A DNA stretch of 64,000 nucleotides from Enterococcus rivorum (GCF_001742285.1 NZ_MIEK01000023.1:62001-126000), one strand, 5' to 3'; shown: positions 26,413 through 35,421, counted from the stretch's first letter. Made by a program: numbers and translations. Notes: generated by a model not told the origin, from the letters alone.

Positions 26413-27195
26413 TTAAGGTTCAAAATCTATCCAAATTGATTTTGCAATTTGTGGGTGTGTAACAAATGCAAATAATTCAGGATTTTGTTGATATTGAGTA
26501 TAGATAGGGACATTTTTACGAATCCCAAGTTCAGGATAACTCCGAGCAGATGTGCAGATTAATTCTGACTGTTTATACGCAGGATTTGATTGCCACGTCA
26601 CTTGATTTCGTTGTTTAATCATTGGGAAATGAGCAATGCCATTATGGGCACGTATGCCAGCATAATCAAAGCCATAATCTCTAATACACCAAGCACCGAA
26701 CGACATGTATTTTTTAGAATCTCCATTAATAGTACAATGTGCCCAATTAGGGGGAACAATCACAACGTCTCCAACCTTGGCAGTAACCGCAAAACAACGC
26801 CCAGGAATATCTTCAGCAAATTCTTGCATATAAATAATCGCTGTTCCTTCCCAGATTTCATAGACTTCTGGCGTTGATGAGTTACAAGAGGGGGAGATGG
26901 CATGGATATGTCCCTGACTTCTAATTGTTTCTTCGCCAATGGTCCCAGCTGCATATTGAACAACGCCGTAAAGTAAATTTCTACGTACCAAGTCTTCCCG
27001 ATCCTTTAACTGTCCAACATCCATCGCGATAGAATAAAGAATATCTGGTCCACAGGCTTTAGGATTTTTTAAACTTTTTCGAATATCTTCCAACCTTCTA
27101 CACTCTGCTATTTTAGGGCCAAATACATCTTTACCGTAATGAAACAACATGTTTTCGTGATCTGGCTCAATTAAAAATCCTGGATAAAAGTCCAC
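26413..27195 (-). CDS. Second cupin isomerase-like protein, 260 aa
   Basis: A longer cupin related to phosphoglucose isomerase: RSQGHIHAI with EVYEIWEG, then VVIVPPNWAHCT, retain the metal-ligand pattern. Extensions of about 60 residues at the N-terminus and 70 at the C-terminus are not seen in the 185-residue neighbour. It lies 12 bp upstream of that gene. Two cupin isomerases side by side suggest either a heteromeric enzyme or two successive isomerisations. Its substrate is not evident. Confidence 0.75.
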   Translation of the reverse strand: MDFYPGFLIEPDHENMLFHYGKDVFGPKIAECRRLEDIRKSLKNPKACGPDILYSIAMDVGQLKDREDLVRRNLLYGVVQYAAGTIGEETIRSQGHIHAISPSCNSSTPEVYEIWEGTAIIYMQEFAEDIPGRCFAVTAKVGDVVIVPPNWAHCTINGDSKKYMSFGAWCIRDYGFDYAGIRAHNGIAHFPMIKQRNQVTWQSNPAYKQSELICTSARSYPELGIRKNVPIYTQYQQNPELFAFVTHPQIAKSIWIDFEP

Positions 27196-27206
27196 TCTGT
27201 TTCCTC

Positions 27207-28931
27207 CTATAAAACTTTGACAAAAGCTTGAATAACAGCAACTTCTTTTGAATTTCCTTGATTTACTAAGCGGTATTCTTTGATTTGTTCAGGAACAATA
27301 AAGGTTTCGCCATAATGGACAGTAAAAGGTTTAAATCGATTATCGAGACTTTCAACAGTAATTTCTTCCCCTTCAACAAGGTTGAGCATATTGACACTAT
27401 CATGACTTTGAACGAGGGCTTCTGTTTCGAACCAGTGCCGTCTAGTTTCAATGAACTCTAGTTCATGGAGCCCAGTATGTTCCTCTTTGTAATTCGTTGT
27501 TTCTTGAATGGTCCTAAATGGATTGATGAGTTGCTCTTTCACCCAAGTAGTATTGTAATCGACGTTGATATTTTCTGCACCGTGATCGATATGCACTGGA
27601 CGTGGCACGCCATCTAAACCAACCCGACCCCAATCCCATAATTTAAAGGTGAAAATATAGGGTGTTTGACTAATTTCTAGTACGACAGTATCAGGCCCGC
27701 CGCAATGAATAGTTCCAGATGGAATGGAATAATGATCGTGTTTTTTTACCGGAAAACAATTGATGTATTTTTCATCAGGGAAACGATAATCACCTTGTTC
27801 AGCTTTTTTTAGATCAGCAACCATTTCATCCTTATCTACACCATCTTTAACGCCTAAGTAAATTGTGGAGTTTTCATTTGCTTCTAAAATATAGTAGCTT
27901 TCATTCTGAGTAAAAGTCATTCCAAACTTATCTTGGATATATTCTACATAGGGATGAACTTGCATACTTAGATTTCCGCCACCAACAGTGTCGAGATAAT
28001 CGAAGCGAATCGGAAACTCTTTGCCAAAGCGAGCGTGGACTTTTTCCCCTAATAATTCTACTGGAAATTGGTGCACAACGTTAATGGAAGGTACTTCAAC
28101 AACCACTTCCCCAAAGCGCAGTCGAACGCTATTTTCTTCAGGTACACCATCAAAAGCCCAGCCATAATTTTCTTTTTCAGGATCAAGATTGAATTTTTCT
28201 TTCATCCATTGTCCGCCCCAAACACTAGCATCGAAATAAGGAACCAAACGGAACGGTTGCTCGGTTACATGTTTTAACGCTTTCCGATAGTCTGCTCCAC
28301 TGATCATTGTAGGTTCATTTGGGATATTAGTGTCTAATAAATAATCGATTTTTGGGAAAAGGTTTTGTTTCAGGCGATCAGCCATCCGCCATTCAAAGAA
28401 ATATCCCCGTTTAAATTTTCGAAGCGCGTCTTCAGAAGCGTTGTCCGCTTTCCAGTTGGAACGTCCACTTCTAAAACGGCACTGAATCTCCCAACGTGTT
28501 AAGTCAGCATAAATAAGGACATCTGGCGTTGAAGCAATAATTGTAGCACCAGTACCATAGATAACTGTCATTCCATCAAACCGGGCAATTTTTTGTTGAA
28601 TTTTTTTCAATTCAGCTTTAGGGAAAAATTCGTCTAACGTATAATGGGACATTACACCGAATACACGATCATCTGTTAAAGTTCGTTGAATTTTTTTGGT
28701 TACAGTTTCTGCATCATAAGCGTAATCATCAGAACAAACAAGCGATGCATGAGGAAGAGCTTCCAAAAGCTGGTTTTCTAATTCTTCTAAATCAACACCA
28801 GGATAACACTCAATAGCAATCACTTTTTTTTCTCCGGTGAAGGGAAGTATCGATTTGATTTTTTCATAACCGTTCCAAGCATCTTGATAGTCTTTTATAG
28901 AAATTTCAGGTTTTAAATCATAAGTGGGCAT
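27207..28931 (-). CDS. Phosphomannose-isomerase-like protein with N-terminal kinase-like domain
   Basis: 574 residues. The C-terminal part (about 240-574) is a class I mannose-6-phosphate isomerase: MQVHP, NESYYILE and SGTIHCGGPD give the zinc ligands, and an arginine-containing C-terminal jelly roll follows. The N-terminal 200 residues resemble uridine-kinase-type P-loop folds (VIAIECYPGVDLEEL, VCSDDYAYDAETV), but the GKS/T of the phosphate loop is missing, so this domain is probably non-catalytic or uses another chemistry. It lies between the PTS IIA gene and two cupin isomerases. It probably handles the phosphorylated sugar delivered by the PTS. Confidence 0.8.
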   Translation of the reverse strand: MPTYDLKPEISIKDYQDAWNGYEKIKSILPFTGEKKVIAIECYPGVDLEELENQLLEALPHASLVCSDDYAYDAETVTKKIQRTLTDDRVFGVMSHYTLDEFFPKAELKKIQQKIARFDGMTVIYGTGATIIASTPDVLIYADLTRWEIQCRFRSGRSNWKADNASEDALRKFKRGYFFEWRMADRLKQNLFPKIDYLLDTNIPNEPTMISGADYRKALKHVTEQPFRLVPYFDASVWGGQWMKEKFNLDPEKENYGWAFDGVPEENSVRLRFGEVVVEVPSINVVHQFPVELLGEKVHARFGKEFPIRFDYLDTVGGGNLSMQVHPYVEYIQDKFGMTFTQNESYYILEANENSTIYLGVKDGVDKDEMVADLKKAEQGDYRFPDEKYINCFPVKKHDHYSIPSGTIHCGGPDTVVLEISQTPYIFTFKLWDWGRVGLDGVPRPVHIDHGAENINVDYNTTWVKEQLINPFRTIQETTNYKEEHTGLHELEFIETRRHWFETEALVQSHDSVNMLNLVEGEEITVESLDNRFKPFTVHYGETFIVPEQIKEYRLVNQGNSKEVAVIQAFVKVL

Positions 28932-28966
28932 GTTATTCTCTCCTTGAAAGTATAATGATATGACAA

Positions 28967-29395
28967 TTAGAAACAGTCGTCTTCGTTCTCTCGTTCATCT
29001 TCCAGATTTAAAATAGAGATACTGGCAATAGCGCTATTTATCGCATCAGCAACGAGTGTGTCGAGTTCTTTAAGTTCTCTCATTAAAACAAGTTCCAAAA
29101 TCAAAGCTAAATTCATTCCAGAAATCACTTTGGTAGGTAGTGAGGTTTCATTAGCAAGAACAAGAGCATTTGCGCCAGGAGAACCAGAAGGGATATCACA
29201 AATAATAATTAAGTTTGTTACCTCGTTTTCTAATTGTTTTAGAGTTAATAGAAGGTTTTTTTTAAAAGTTTCAATTCCAGAGCTATCGAGCCCGATGGCA
29301 TAAAAATGTTTCTGTTCTCCAGCGACAAATTCTGTGGCAGTTTTCATTCCATTTGCTAAATTAGAATGGCTAACTAATAAAATTCCTGTTTTCAT
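28967..29395 (-). CDS. Mannose-class PTS EIIA component
   Basis: 142 residues of the EIIA-Man fold. GILLVSHSNLANGM carries the phospho-accepting histidine (His10). GSPGANALVLA matches the conserved loop after the central strand. It accepts phosphate from HPr and passes it to the separate EIIB. Small stand-alone IIA, placed after IID in the operon. Confidence 0.9.
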   Translation of the reverse strand: MKTGILLVSHSNLANGMKTATEFVAGEQKHFYAIGLDSSGIETFKKNLLLTLKQLENEVTNLIIICDIPSGSPGANALVLANETSLPTKVISGMNLALILELVLMRELKELDTLVADAINSAIASISILNLEDERENEDDCF

Positions 29396-29407
29396 AATTC
29401 ACGTCCT

Positions 29408-30250
29408 TTAAAAAAATAGTTGAATAAGATAAGAGATTCCAACCCCACCAAAAGCTAAAACAAAATAACTAGCAATCATTTTTAGTGGCGAAACACCTTT
29501 TTTAGACATAAAGATCCATGACACAATCACTAACATTAATGGTAAAAGTTTCGGGAAAATTCCATCTAATATTTTTTGTACATCAATCACTGCTTCACCG
29601 AAGTCTAAGACGACAGGTAAGGACAGATTGACATAAGAAGCTGCGACACCACCAATTACGATTACGCCTAAAACAGCAAAAGCCTGTGTGATCTTTTGGG
29701 CTTTTTTTCCTACAAAAAGATCAACAGATTCAGCGCCTAATTCATAGCCCTTGAAGAAAAGAAATTTTGAACCAGCTAAAATAATCAAATTGTAAGTGAG
29801 AATGTAAAAAATAGGCCCTAGGACACTACCATTTGCGGAAAGTCCCATCCCGATAGAAAGTAAAATTGGGATAAGCATTCCAGGAATCATAGAATCACCA
29901 ATTCCAGCAACAGGGCCCATCAATCCGACTTTCAAGCTGTTGATAAATTCATCATCTAATTCTTGTTGACCTAATGCTCGTTGTTCTTCCAAGCCACAAA
30001 CAATCCCATTGATTAAAGCTCCTAGCTGAGGTTCTGTATTATAGAAAATCGCATGACGCTGCAAAAGAGCTTTTCTTTCATCTGGCTGTTCTTTATATAA
30101 CTTATCCGCAATCGGCTGCATAGAGTAGGCAAAACCTAGTGCTTCTAAAAATTCAAAACTCATAGCCGTTAAATTATGCATCATCCAGCGATTGTAAGCT
30201 TTTTTTAACGTTGGTTTATCTAATAATTGATACGTCTTTTTTTCTTCCAT
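29408..30250 (-). CDS. Mannose-class PTS EIID component
   Basis: 280 residues, membrane protein. HNLTAMSFEFLEALGFAYSM at the N-terminus, FYNTEPQLGALI and GLMGPVAGIGDSM are hallmark EIID sequences, followed by several membrane helices. With EIIC it forms the sugar channel; the mannose-class IIC/IID pair is also the receptor for several class II bacteriocins (family knowledge). Its start overlaps the IIC stop by one base (TAATG). Confidence 0.93.
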   Translation of the reverse strand: MEEKKTYQLLDKPTLKKAYNRWMMHNLTAMSFEFLEALGFAYSMQPIADKLYKEQPDERKALLQRHAIFYNTEPQLGALINGIVCGLEEQRALGQQELDDEFINSLKVGLMGPVAGIGDSMIPGMLIPILLSIGMGLSANGSVLGPIFYILTYNLIILAGSKFLFFKGYELGAESVDLFVGKKAQKITQAFAVLGVIVIGGVAASYVNLSLPVVLDFGEAVIDVQKILDGIFPKLLPLMLVIVSWIFMSKKGVSPLKMIASYFVLAFGGVGISYLIQLFF

Positions 30251-31077
30251 TAGAATTCCTCCTCCTCTTCTTCCACAGCTCCCTCAATTGTTGCAGGCGT
30301 TCCGTGACTCGATCCACCATCATTTGAAACGGCACTATAATAGATAAATGCCACTACAGCAGCAACAATCGCTAAAGCAATCATATTCAAATTAAGGAAA
30401 ACGATACATATAAAGCCGAATAGGAAAAATAAAATCATGATATTTTGTTTGACAACTGCAGTTAACAACATCACAATTCCAATTGCAGGGAGCGCACCCC
30501 CTAAGTAACCCATAACATCCATAATATATTGAGGCATACTATCCAGTAGTTGTTTGGCAAAAGAAGAACCAAAATAGATCACTAAAAATGAAGGGATAAA
30601 GCGCAATGCAAAATTGACTAATTGAGGCCCGACAACGGTGTTAAAAAAGAACCCTTTGTCGTTGTTTTCGTTAATCGCTTTTACTGCACGGTGATTCCAA
30701 AAAGAATTGGACACTTGATAAAAGTTAAAAACAATGGTTCCAATAACGCCGATTGTTGTAGCTAGGGTGACTGCTACCTCAGTTGAGGAATCTGATAATA
30801 AAGCTAAGGCAATTGCTGGATACGCAACGAAGTTTAAATCGGCAGGCATCTGTCCTCCTGGTGTAACCATCGCAATATAAACTGCTTGAACAGCTACTCC
30901 AACAATGATTCCCTGTGTTACATCGCCAAGAATGATTCCAATTAAGAATCCAGAGACAAGGGGTCTACTTAGTGTGTACCAACCTCCAGTTAAGCCCATT
31001 AACCACGGTGTGCTGAGTGCGCCAAGGTAACACAATAGCGAGATGGCTGATGCTTGTAAAAATAACGTTCCATTCAT
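30250..31077 (-). CDS. Mannose-class PTS EIIC component
   Basis: 275 residues with about seven membrane segments. GGQMPADLNFVAYPAIALALL is the family signature region, and the protein begins with the usual hydrophobic helix. A glutamate-rich C-terminal tail (VEEEEEEF) is unusual. It forms the transport channel with EIID. Specificity cannot be read from sequence; mannose-class systems also take glucose, fructose, sorbose or amino sugars. Confidence 0.92.
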   Translation of the reverse strand: MNGTLFLQASAISLLCYLGALSTPWLMGLTGGWYTLSRPLVSGFLIGIILGDVTQGIIVGVAVQAVYIAMVTPGGQMPADLNFVAYPAIALALLSDSSTEVAVTLATTIGVIGTIVFNFYQVSNSFWNHRAVKAINENNDKGFFFNTVVGPQLVNFALRFIPSFLVIYFGSSFAKQLLDSMPQYIMDVMGYLGGALPAIGIVMLLTAVVKQNIMILFFLFGFICIVFLNLNMIALAIVAAVVAFIYYSAVSNDGGSSHGTPATIEGAVEEEEEEF

Positions 31078-31128
31078 ACGACTCTCTCCTTAAAATTTAT
31101 TTTGATACTTCCTAATAGTAAAAAAGGA

Positions 31129-31629
31129 TTAGGAAATAAAATTCATTTTTGCATTTTCCCAAGAATAGCTTTTTGAATCTGGAACGAGTTGGAATTCAAT
31201 GGTCATACCAAGTTGTGACAGGGTATCAAAAGCAGCCGCTTCATTTTCTGTGATAGCAACATTTGGGCCAACTTTTTTTGCATTGTCTCGGGCGCTCATG
31301 GGACCTACGTTCAATTTTGGATATTCAGAAATAAAATTAGCACCTTCTTTGTAAAGCGAAACGAGTGTTTCTGGTGATTTGACAATTAGAAAATAATTTT
31401 TTTTGCTAGAAACAATGTCATTCCATTTTAACGCCGTTCTATCGACTGTCATGACAAAACCCTTCAAGGGTTGCGGGACTGCTGATTTTAATACTTTGGA
31501 TAAAATCGGGTTATTTGCGGAAGGGTCATCTACTGCCACAACCCCATCGCAAGGCCGTTCACTCATCCATCTTGTTACTACTTGTCCATGAATAATTCTG
31601 TCGTCAATTCTGATAAAAGATATTGCCAT
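31129..31629 (-). CDS. Mannose-class PTS EIIB component
   Basis: 166 residues, cytoplasmic. FIRIDDRIIHGQVVTRW contains the phosphorylated active-site histidine (IHGQV). GVVAVDDPSANNP and the remainder fit EIIB-Sor/Man. I chose the ATG at 31629 because GGAGAG lies just upstream; a longer frame to 31677 would run through the operator palindrome. First gene of the operon. Confidence 0.92.
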   Translation of the reverse strand: MAISFIRIDDRIIHGQVVTRWMSERPCDGVVAVDDPSANNPILSKVLKSAVPQPLKGFVMTVDRTALKWNDIVSSKKNYFLIVKSPETLVSLYKEGANFISEYPKLNVGPMSARDNAKKVGPNVAITENEAAAFDTLSQLGMTIEFQLVPDSKSYSWENAKMNFIS

Positions 31630-31656
31630 TGTTCTCACTCTCCGTTTAAATGATTT

Positions 31657-31719
31657 ATTGTTATAACAATCTGACAATTACATTATAAATCAAGAAAAAG
31701 AAAAATACAACGCTTTCTT
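31657..31719 (-). promoter_or_regulatory. PTS operon promoter with cre-like site and GntR-type operator
   Basis: On the minus strand, -35 TTGTAT (31705-31710) and a perfect -10 TATAAT (31682-31687) are 17 bp apart. A cre-like sequence AAGAAAGCGTTGTAT (31705-31719, two mismatches to WTGNAANCGNWNNCW) covers the -35. ATTGTTATAACAAT (31657-31670) lies just after the start site and is identical to the palindrome in the gntR promoter at 8548-8561. Dual control by CcpA and the GntR protein is inferred. Confidence 0.7.
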
Positions 31720-31870
31720 TTTGTTTTTTTGAGGGAAGTTAATTCTATTCTAGAACCTAAAAAAACCATAAACTGCTAGATAAATACTAACGTTTATAGT
31801 TTTATTAAGAAATATAAAAAAGTAATTGCAAACAGGTCAATAGATATATGAAGGACTGTAATACTAATTG

Positions 31871-33403
31871 TTAAGCAGTTTCTTCAGAAAATAGTTTTTT
31901 AACCACCATTTTTTGAATAATATGAGTGAGTTCTGCCCATTGATAATAATCTTTTAAAGAACTCAAAATAAATATTTGTTTATGTTTTTGAGGAAGTTCA
32001 AGTGTATCTGAAATAATTAGATCAGCAGTTAGAAAGTTTTTTGTAATGATAACCGTCTCAGTATTGAAAATGTCTGTTAGTTGGTGTTCAACATAAAAAT
32101 TTCCAGTGACATCTCTTGTTATTTCTAAATATATAGAAATTTGGATTTTTTTGCTCATGGATAATAATCTGTAGATTAAACTATAGTAGATTTCACTGAA
32201 GTACAAATTCTTTATAAATAAAAATTGTTTTTCTATTTTAGGATTTTTTTGAAGAAATTTAGCTAAAAAATCATCAAAAAAATGTATGATTTTTAACTTG
32301 ATTAGTCTATTTTCTGGTATTGAATAGTTTGGTTCTGGGAAGTACAAATTTACAATATGGGGAACTATTTCTCCTAACAATTGGAAATGCACATAAATCA
32401 CAGTGAAATAATAAATAAATAGATATTTTAGATTTACTGGAGGTGTAATTCCTAGAGTGCTACTTAAAGATGAGAGAAGTTGGGTGGAAAAGTATGATGC
32501 TGAATAATGTTTTTTAAGTAAAATTTTCCCTATTTTTAGTTTTTTTTCATCTGAGACACTATTGGAGACAAAGAAACCGAAGCAAAAACTGAAGTATAGA
32601 TTCTCATTTTGAACATCAGCTTCAGAAATAGGATAGATATATTGATAATTCGTAATATTCGGGAAATCATAATTTTTTTCAAAAAGATTCATAATTGACA
32701 CTATTTCTTCATTTGGTTTAGATAAATATTTTTGACTTTGCGTACGGATGATTGTTATGGATAACCAATAATAAAACGAGGTGATATTACTTTTTGATTT
32801 TTCATAAATGACATCCAGCGTTTCTGGAGAAATAGAATCATATAGGTCTTCTTTTGGGAGGTGCTCAAAAGGCCATTCTAAAGAATTAAAATTGTTGTTT
32901 AAAAAGACAAAACTAAACAGGCGGATTGATAGTTCTTTTCCATTTAATGCTAAGCAAGCTTCTGAGTTAGTAACTTGAAATTCAAAGGGAAGAAGAAATT
33001 TATTTATTCTTCGTATCATTTGATTGAGATAGGAAGGAGTAATAAATAACTTTTCGAGGACTTCTATATATGGAAATCGAACATTTGTAGTTAAAAGTAT
33101 CAGCAATTGAAAGTAAGAAGACATCTTTAAGTATTTTAACTTCAATTGATGAAAGATTAAAAGCTTCTCTTTGGAAAAGTGGGGATCTACAGAATATTCC
33201 CCTATTGTATTTGATTGAATAAAAACATGTGCTGGAAATAGTTCGTTAAGTTCAATATTTAACTTATGGATGTAATTTTTTATCGTACGCTCAGGAGTTT
33301 TTAGTGCACTTGACAAGGAATAAAGGGTTTGTTTTTTTTGAATAATAGAATAGAGCACTAGTAGTTCTTTTTGCTTAGAACTTGAAAGAATATTTTTATT
33401 CAT
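31871..33403 (-). CDS. Mga-family regulator upstream of the PTS operon
   Basis: 510 residues with the Mga/AtxA layout: N-terminal helix-turn-helix region (TPERTIKNYIHKLN, then ITPSYLNQMIRRINKFL near residues 123-140), a long helical PRD-like middle and an EIIB-like C-terminus. Same strand and just upstream of the PTS operon, which has its own promoter. It is probably an activator of the operon or of nearby surface genes, responding to PTS phosphorylation state; this is inferred from the family. A strong promoter with an overlapping palindrome precedes it. Confidence 0.82.
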   Translation of the reverse strand: MNKNILSSSKQKELLVLYSIIQKKQTLYSLSSALKTPERTIKNYIHKLNIELNELFPAHVFIQSNTIGEYSVDPHFSKEKLLIFHQLKLKYLKMSSYFQLLILLTTNVRFPYIEVLEKLFITPSYLNQMIRRINKFLLPFEFQVTNSEACLALNGKELSIRLFSFVFLNNNFNSLEWPFEHLPKEDLYDSISPETLDVIYEKSKSNITSFYYWLSITIIRTQSQKYLSKPNEEIVSIMNLFEKNYDFPNITNYQYIYPISEADVQNENLYFSFCFGFFVSNSVSDEKKLKIGKILLKKHYSASYFSTQLLSSLSSTLGITPPVNLKYLFIYYFTVIYVHFQLLGEIVPHIVNLYFPEPNYSIPENRLIKLKIIHFFDDFLAKFLQKNPKIEKQFLFIKNLYFSEIYYSLIYRLLSMSKKIQISIYLEITRDVTGNFYVEHQLTDIFNTETVIITKNFLTADLIISDTLELPQKHKQIFILSSLKDYYQWAELTHIIQKMVVKKLFSEETA

Positions 33404-33418
33404 GATTATCTCCCTTTC

Positions 33419-33469
33419 AGTATATGTCTATCGATATACATATACTAAGTCATATATTTATTTTGTCAA
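33419..33469 (-). promoter_or_regulatory. mga promoter with overlapping inverted repeat
   Basis: On the minus strand, TTGACA (33464-33469), a 16-bp spacer and TAGTAT (33442-33447). A 9-bp inverted repeat, AGTATATGT/ACATATACT (33419-33446), overlaps the -10 and start region and is a good operator candidate, perhaps for autoregulation. Confidence 0.55.
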
Positions 33470-33661
33470 ATGATATAATAACTAAAAAGAAATAATAATA
33501 TTGTTGATTAAAATTTTTTTTACATTGGGAATTATTTATTAAGGAAAGGAATGATTTTTGAAAGTTAAATGTATAAGTCAAAATAATGAGTTGTTCAGGG
33601 GTTTAAAAGACAGTGAGGTTGATAGAGGGGGGGGATAATCATCATATTAAGCATAATCTAT

Positions 33662-33687
33662 CTTTCCTGTTTTTAAGTAAAACAAGA
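33662..33687 (+). repeat. Inverted repeat left, segment 1
   Basis: Pairs with 35332-35357 in inverted orientation (24 of 26). The core is similar to the repeats of segment 2: both have a TTTT-(AA/C)-GTA-(A/G)-AA-C pattern. Likely core recombination site of integrase 1. Confidence 0.7.
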
Positions 33688-33880
33688 TATATTTTCTATT
33701 TTTATTCTATATAGTCCATCTTAATCCATTTTTTTTTAAAAAACAACTGTATTTTATCTATAAAATCTGTTTTTTTTATCTGATTTTTTTGGTTTATAGT
33801 AAAATTTTGATAATAAAGACATTTCTTAGACTTTTATTTCTAATTTGACACTAAATAGCTTTTTTATTACATTTTTTTTC

Positions 33881-33900
33881 GCCGTCAATTTCGCCGTCAA
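33881..33900 (+). repeat. Paired GCCGTCAA direct repeats, left of integrase 1
   Basis: Two perfect GCCGTCAA copies, 12 bp apart (33881 and 33893), 26 bp before the integrase start. They have the look of arm-type sites for the integrase N-terminal domain, and could also give autoregulation. Confidence 0.7.
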
Positions 33901-33925
33901 AATGATTGAAAGGATTTGATTTAAT

Positions 33926-35023
33926 TTGGCTAAAGGAGAAAATATTTATAAACGAAAGGATGGGCGTTGGGAAGGACGTTACCCAAAAGGTAGAAAGACA
34001 AATGGAGCCCTTTGCTATGGGTATATCTATGCGCGTACCTATCGAGAAGTAAAAGAAAAATTGATTATTCAGAAAGCGCAGTGGTTGTTTTCTGATAAGA
34101 AAAACAATCACTTTTTTGTTGGAACTTTTGGGAACTGGGCAGACTTATGGTTAAATCATATAAAAAAAGAACAACTAAAGCTTAGTACATATGCTAGCTA
34201 TAGCAACAAATTGCACAAACATATTCTTCCTGTTCTAGGTGATACTCCACTAGAGAAAATAGAAGCTTCAGATGTTGACTGTTTTGTAAAAGAGCTAGGT
34301 GAAAAAATAAGTACAAGTTCACTTCATATTATCTTTCGTTTAGTCAAGAGTTGTTTTCAAACTGCTAAAGAACGTGGTTACATCCATTCAAATCCATGTG
34401 ATCAAACAATTCTTCCAGTTTTGAAGAAGACGAAAGTACGTGCATTAAGTCGGCAAGAACAAAAAGCAGTGGAGCAAGTTTGTCTCAAATCGGATAAAAA
34501 TTTGCCGATTCTTTTAGCTTTGGAAACGGGTATGAGAATTGGCGAAATTTGTGCATTAAAATGGGAAGATATTGATTTTACTTTGAATACGATTAATGTT
34601 CGTCGAACAAAACAACGTATTAGTAACCCGCATGTTTCTTCACGAACCATTTTAGTAGAGACATCGCCTAAAACAATGGCATCTGTGCGGTTGATTCCTC
34701 TTACTAAAAAAATAAAAATACTTCTTGAAAATGAGAAGAATAAAACAAAAAGTGACTATGTTATCTCTATTGGTGTAAGGTCTGTTGAGCCTAGAACCAT
34801 AAATTATCGTTTTAGAAGAATTAAACAAATTATAGGTTTGAGTAACGTGACCTTTCATTCATTACGCCATACTTTTGCAACTCGCTGTGTTGAATTAGGT
34901 GGGAATATTGCTTCAATCAGTGCTATTTTAGGACATTCATCTATTAAATTGACCTTAGATACTTATACTTATGCTTTTTTGGAAGAGCAGCAAAGGACAA
35001 TTCAAAAACTAGAATTATTATAA
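33926..35023 (+). CDS. Tyrosine site-specific integrase 1
   Basis: 365 residues. The N-terminal arm-binding domain begins GENIYKRKDGRWEGRY and is followed by a SAM-like core-binding domain. The catalytic domain has the first arginine in ETGMRIGEICALKW, HSLRHTFATR with the His-x-x-Arg, GHSS with the second histidine and the nucleophile in LDTYTY. All catalytic residues are present. It starts at TTG with AAAGGA 10 bp upstream. It is the phage/Tn916-like type, but no phage or transposon genes accompany it. It sits inside an inverted-repeat-bounded segment next to a regulator gene, so a DNA-inversion role is likely. Confidence 0.9.
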   Translation: MAKGENIYKRKDGRWEGRYPKGRKTNGALCYGYIYARTYREVKEKLIIQKAQWLFSDKKNNHFFVGTFGNWADLWLNHIKKEQLKLSTYASYSNKLHKHILPVLGDTPLEKIEASDVDCFVKELGEKISTSSLHIIFRLVKSCFQTAKERGYIHSNPCDQTILPVLKKTKVRALSRQEQKAVEQVCLKSDKNLPILLALETGMRIGEICALKWEDIDFTLNTINVRRTKQRISNPHVSSRTILVETSPKTMASVRLIPLTKKIKILLENEKNKTKSDYVISIGVRSVEPRTINYRFRRIKQIIGLSNVTFHSLRHTFATRCVELGGNIASISAILGHSSIKLTLDTYTYAFLEEQQRTIQKLELL

Positions 35024-35032
35024 ATTTTTAAA

Positions 35033-35200
35033 GAGGTTGAGACAGAAGTCTTTTTGGGGCGAGAAATTGGAACGAAAAGTGCACAGTACGATTTATGGAT
35101 TGTGTAATTTTCGGGAAATTTCTGAAGACCCAGACTTTTGACCACCGTTTTTTCAGATTTGGAGGATGAAAAAAACTGAATTTTAATTTTGTTCCATCCT
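35033..35200 (+). repeat. Dispersed hairpin repeat, family A, plus-orientation copy
   Basis: 168 bp starting GAGGTTGAGACAGAAGTC and ending with a hairpin near GTTCCATCC and a T run. It matches 47706-47877 in inverted orientation along its whole length, with shared blocks such as TTTTGGGGCGAGA and CAGACTTTTGACCACCGTT. The size of about 170 bp and the two-hairpin layout fit the EFAR repeats of E. faecalis (from memory). It probably acts as a terminator after integrase 1. Confidence 0.8.
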
Positions 35201-35268
35201 TTTTTTTTTCGAAAAATAACAAACGTTATTTAAATGGCCAATATAAAGGTGGAAAGTATTACTAGTTC

Positions 35269-35288
35269 GCCGTCATAGGCGCCGTCAA
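35269..35288 (+). repeat. Paired GCCGTCA direct repeats, right of integrase 1
   Basis: GCCGTCAT at 35269 and GCCGTCAA at 35281, 12 bp apart, 43 bp before the right inverted repeat. Same orientation as the left pair. Confidence 0.65.
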
Positions 35289-35331
35289 TGCTTTATTTCA
35301 AGTAGGTTGAATCAGCGTTTCGTTTGTTCTT

Positions 35332-35357
35332 TCTTGTTTTACTTAAAACCAAGAAAG
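35332..35357 (-). repeat. Inverted repeat right, segment 1
   Basis: Reverse-complement partner of 33662-33687 (24 of 26). It can form a hairpin (TTTCTTG against CAAGAAA), and its asymmetric centre is the complement of that of the left copy. Confidence 0.7.
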
Positions 35358-35421
35358 AGGATCGCATTTTTTAGATAATATTAGGTCTTGTCACTAAAAC
35401 TAAATTACAGGAGTGGAAATA

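Larger units (their letters stand above)
33662..35357. mobile_element. Candidate invertible segment 1 (integrase 1)
   Basis: Bounded by inverted repeats at 33662-33687 and 35332-35357 that agree at 24 of 26 positions when one is reverse-complemented. Each is itself a partial palindrome with an asymmetric core (TTTTAAGTAAAAC on the left, its complement on the right). Inside lie the integrase gene, paired GCCGTCAA repeats on both sides of it, and a family A dispersed repeat. The right boundary is 64 bp before the regulator start. Inversion was not observed; it is inferred from geometry. Confidence 0.65.
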
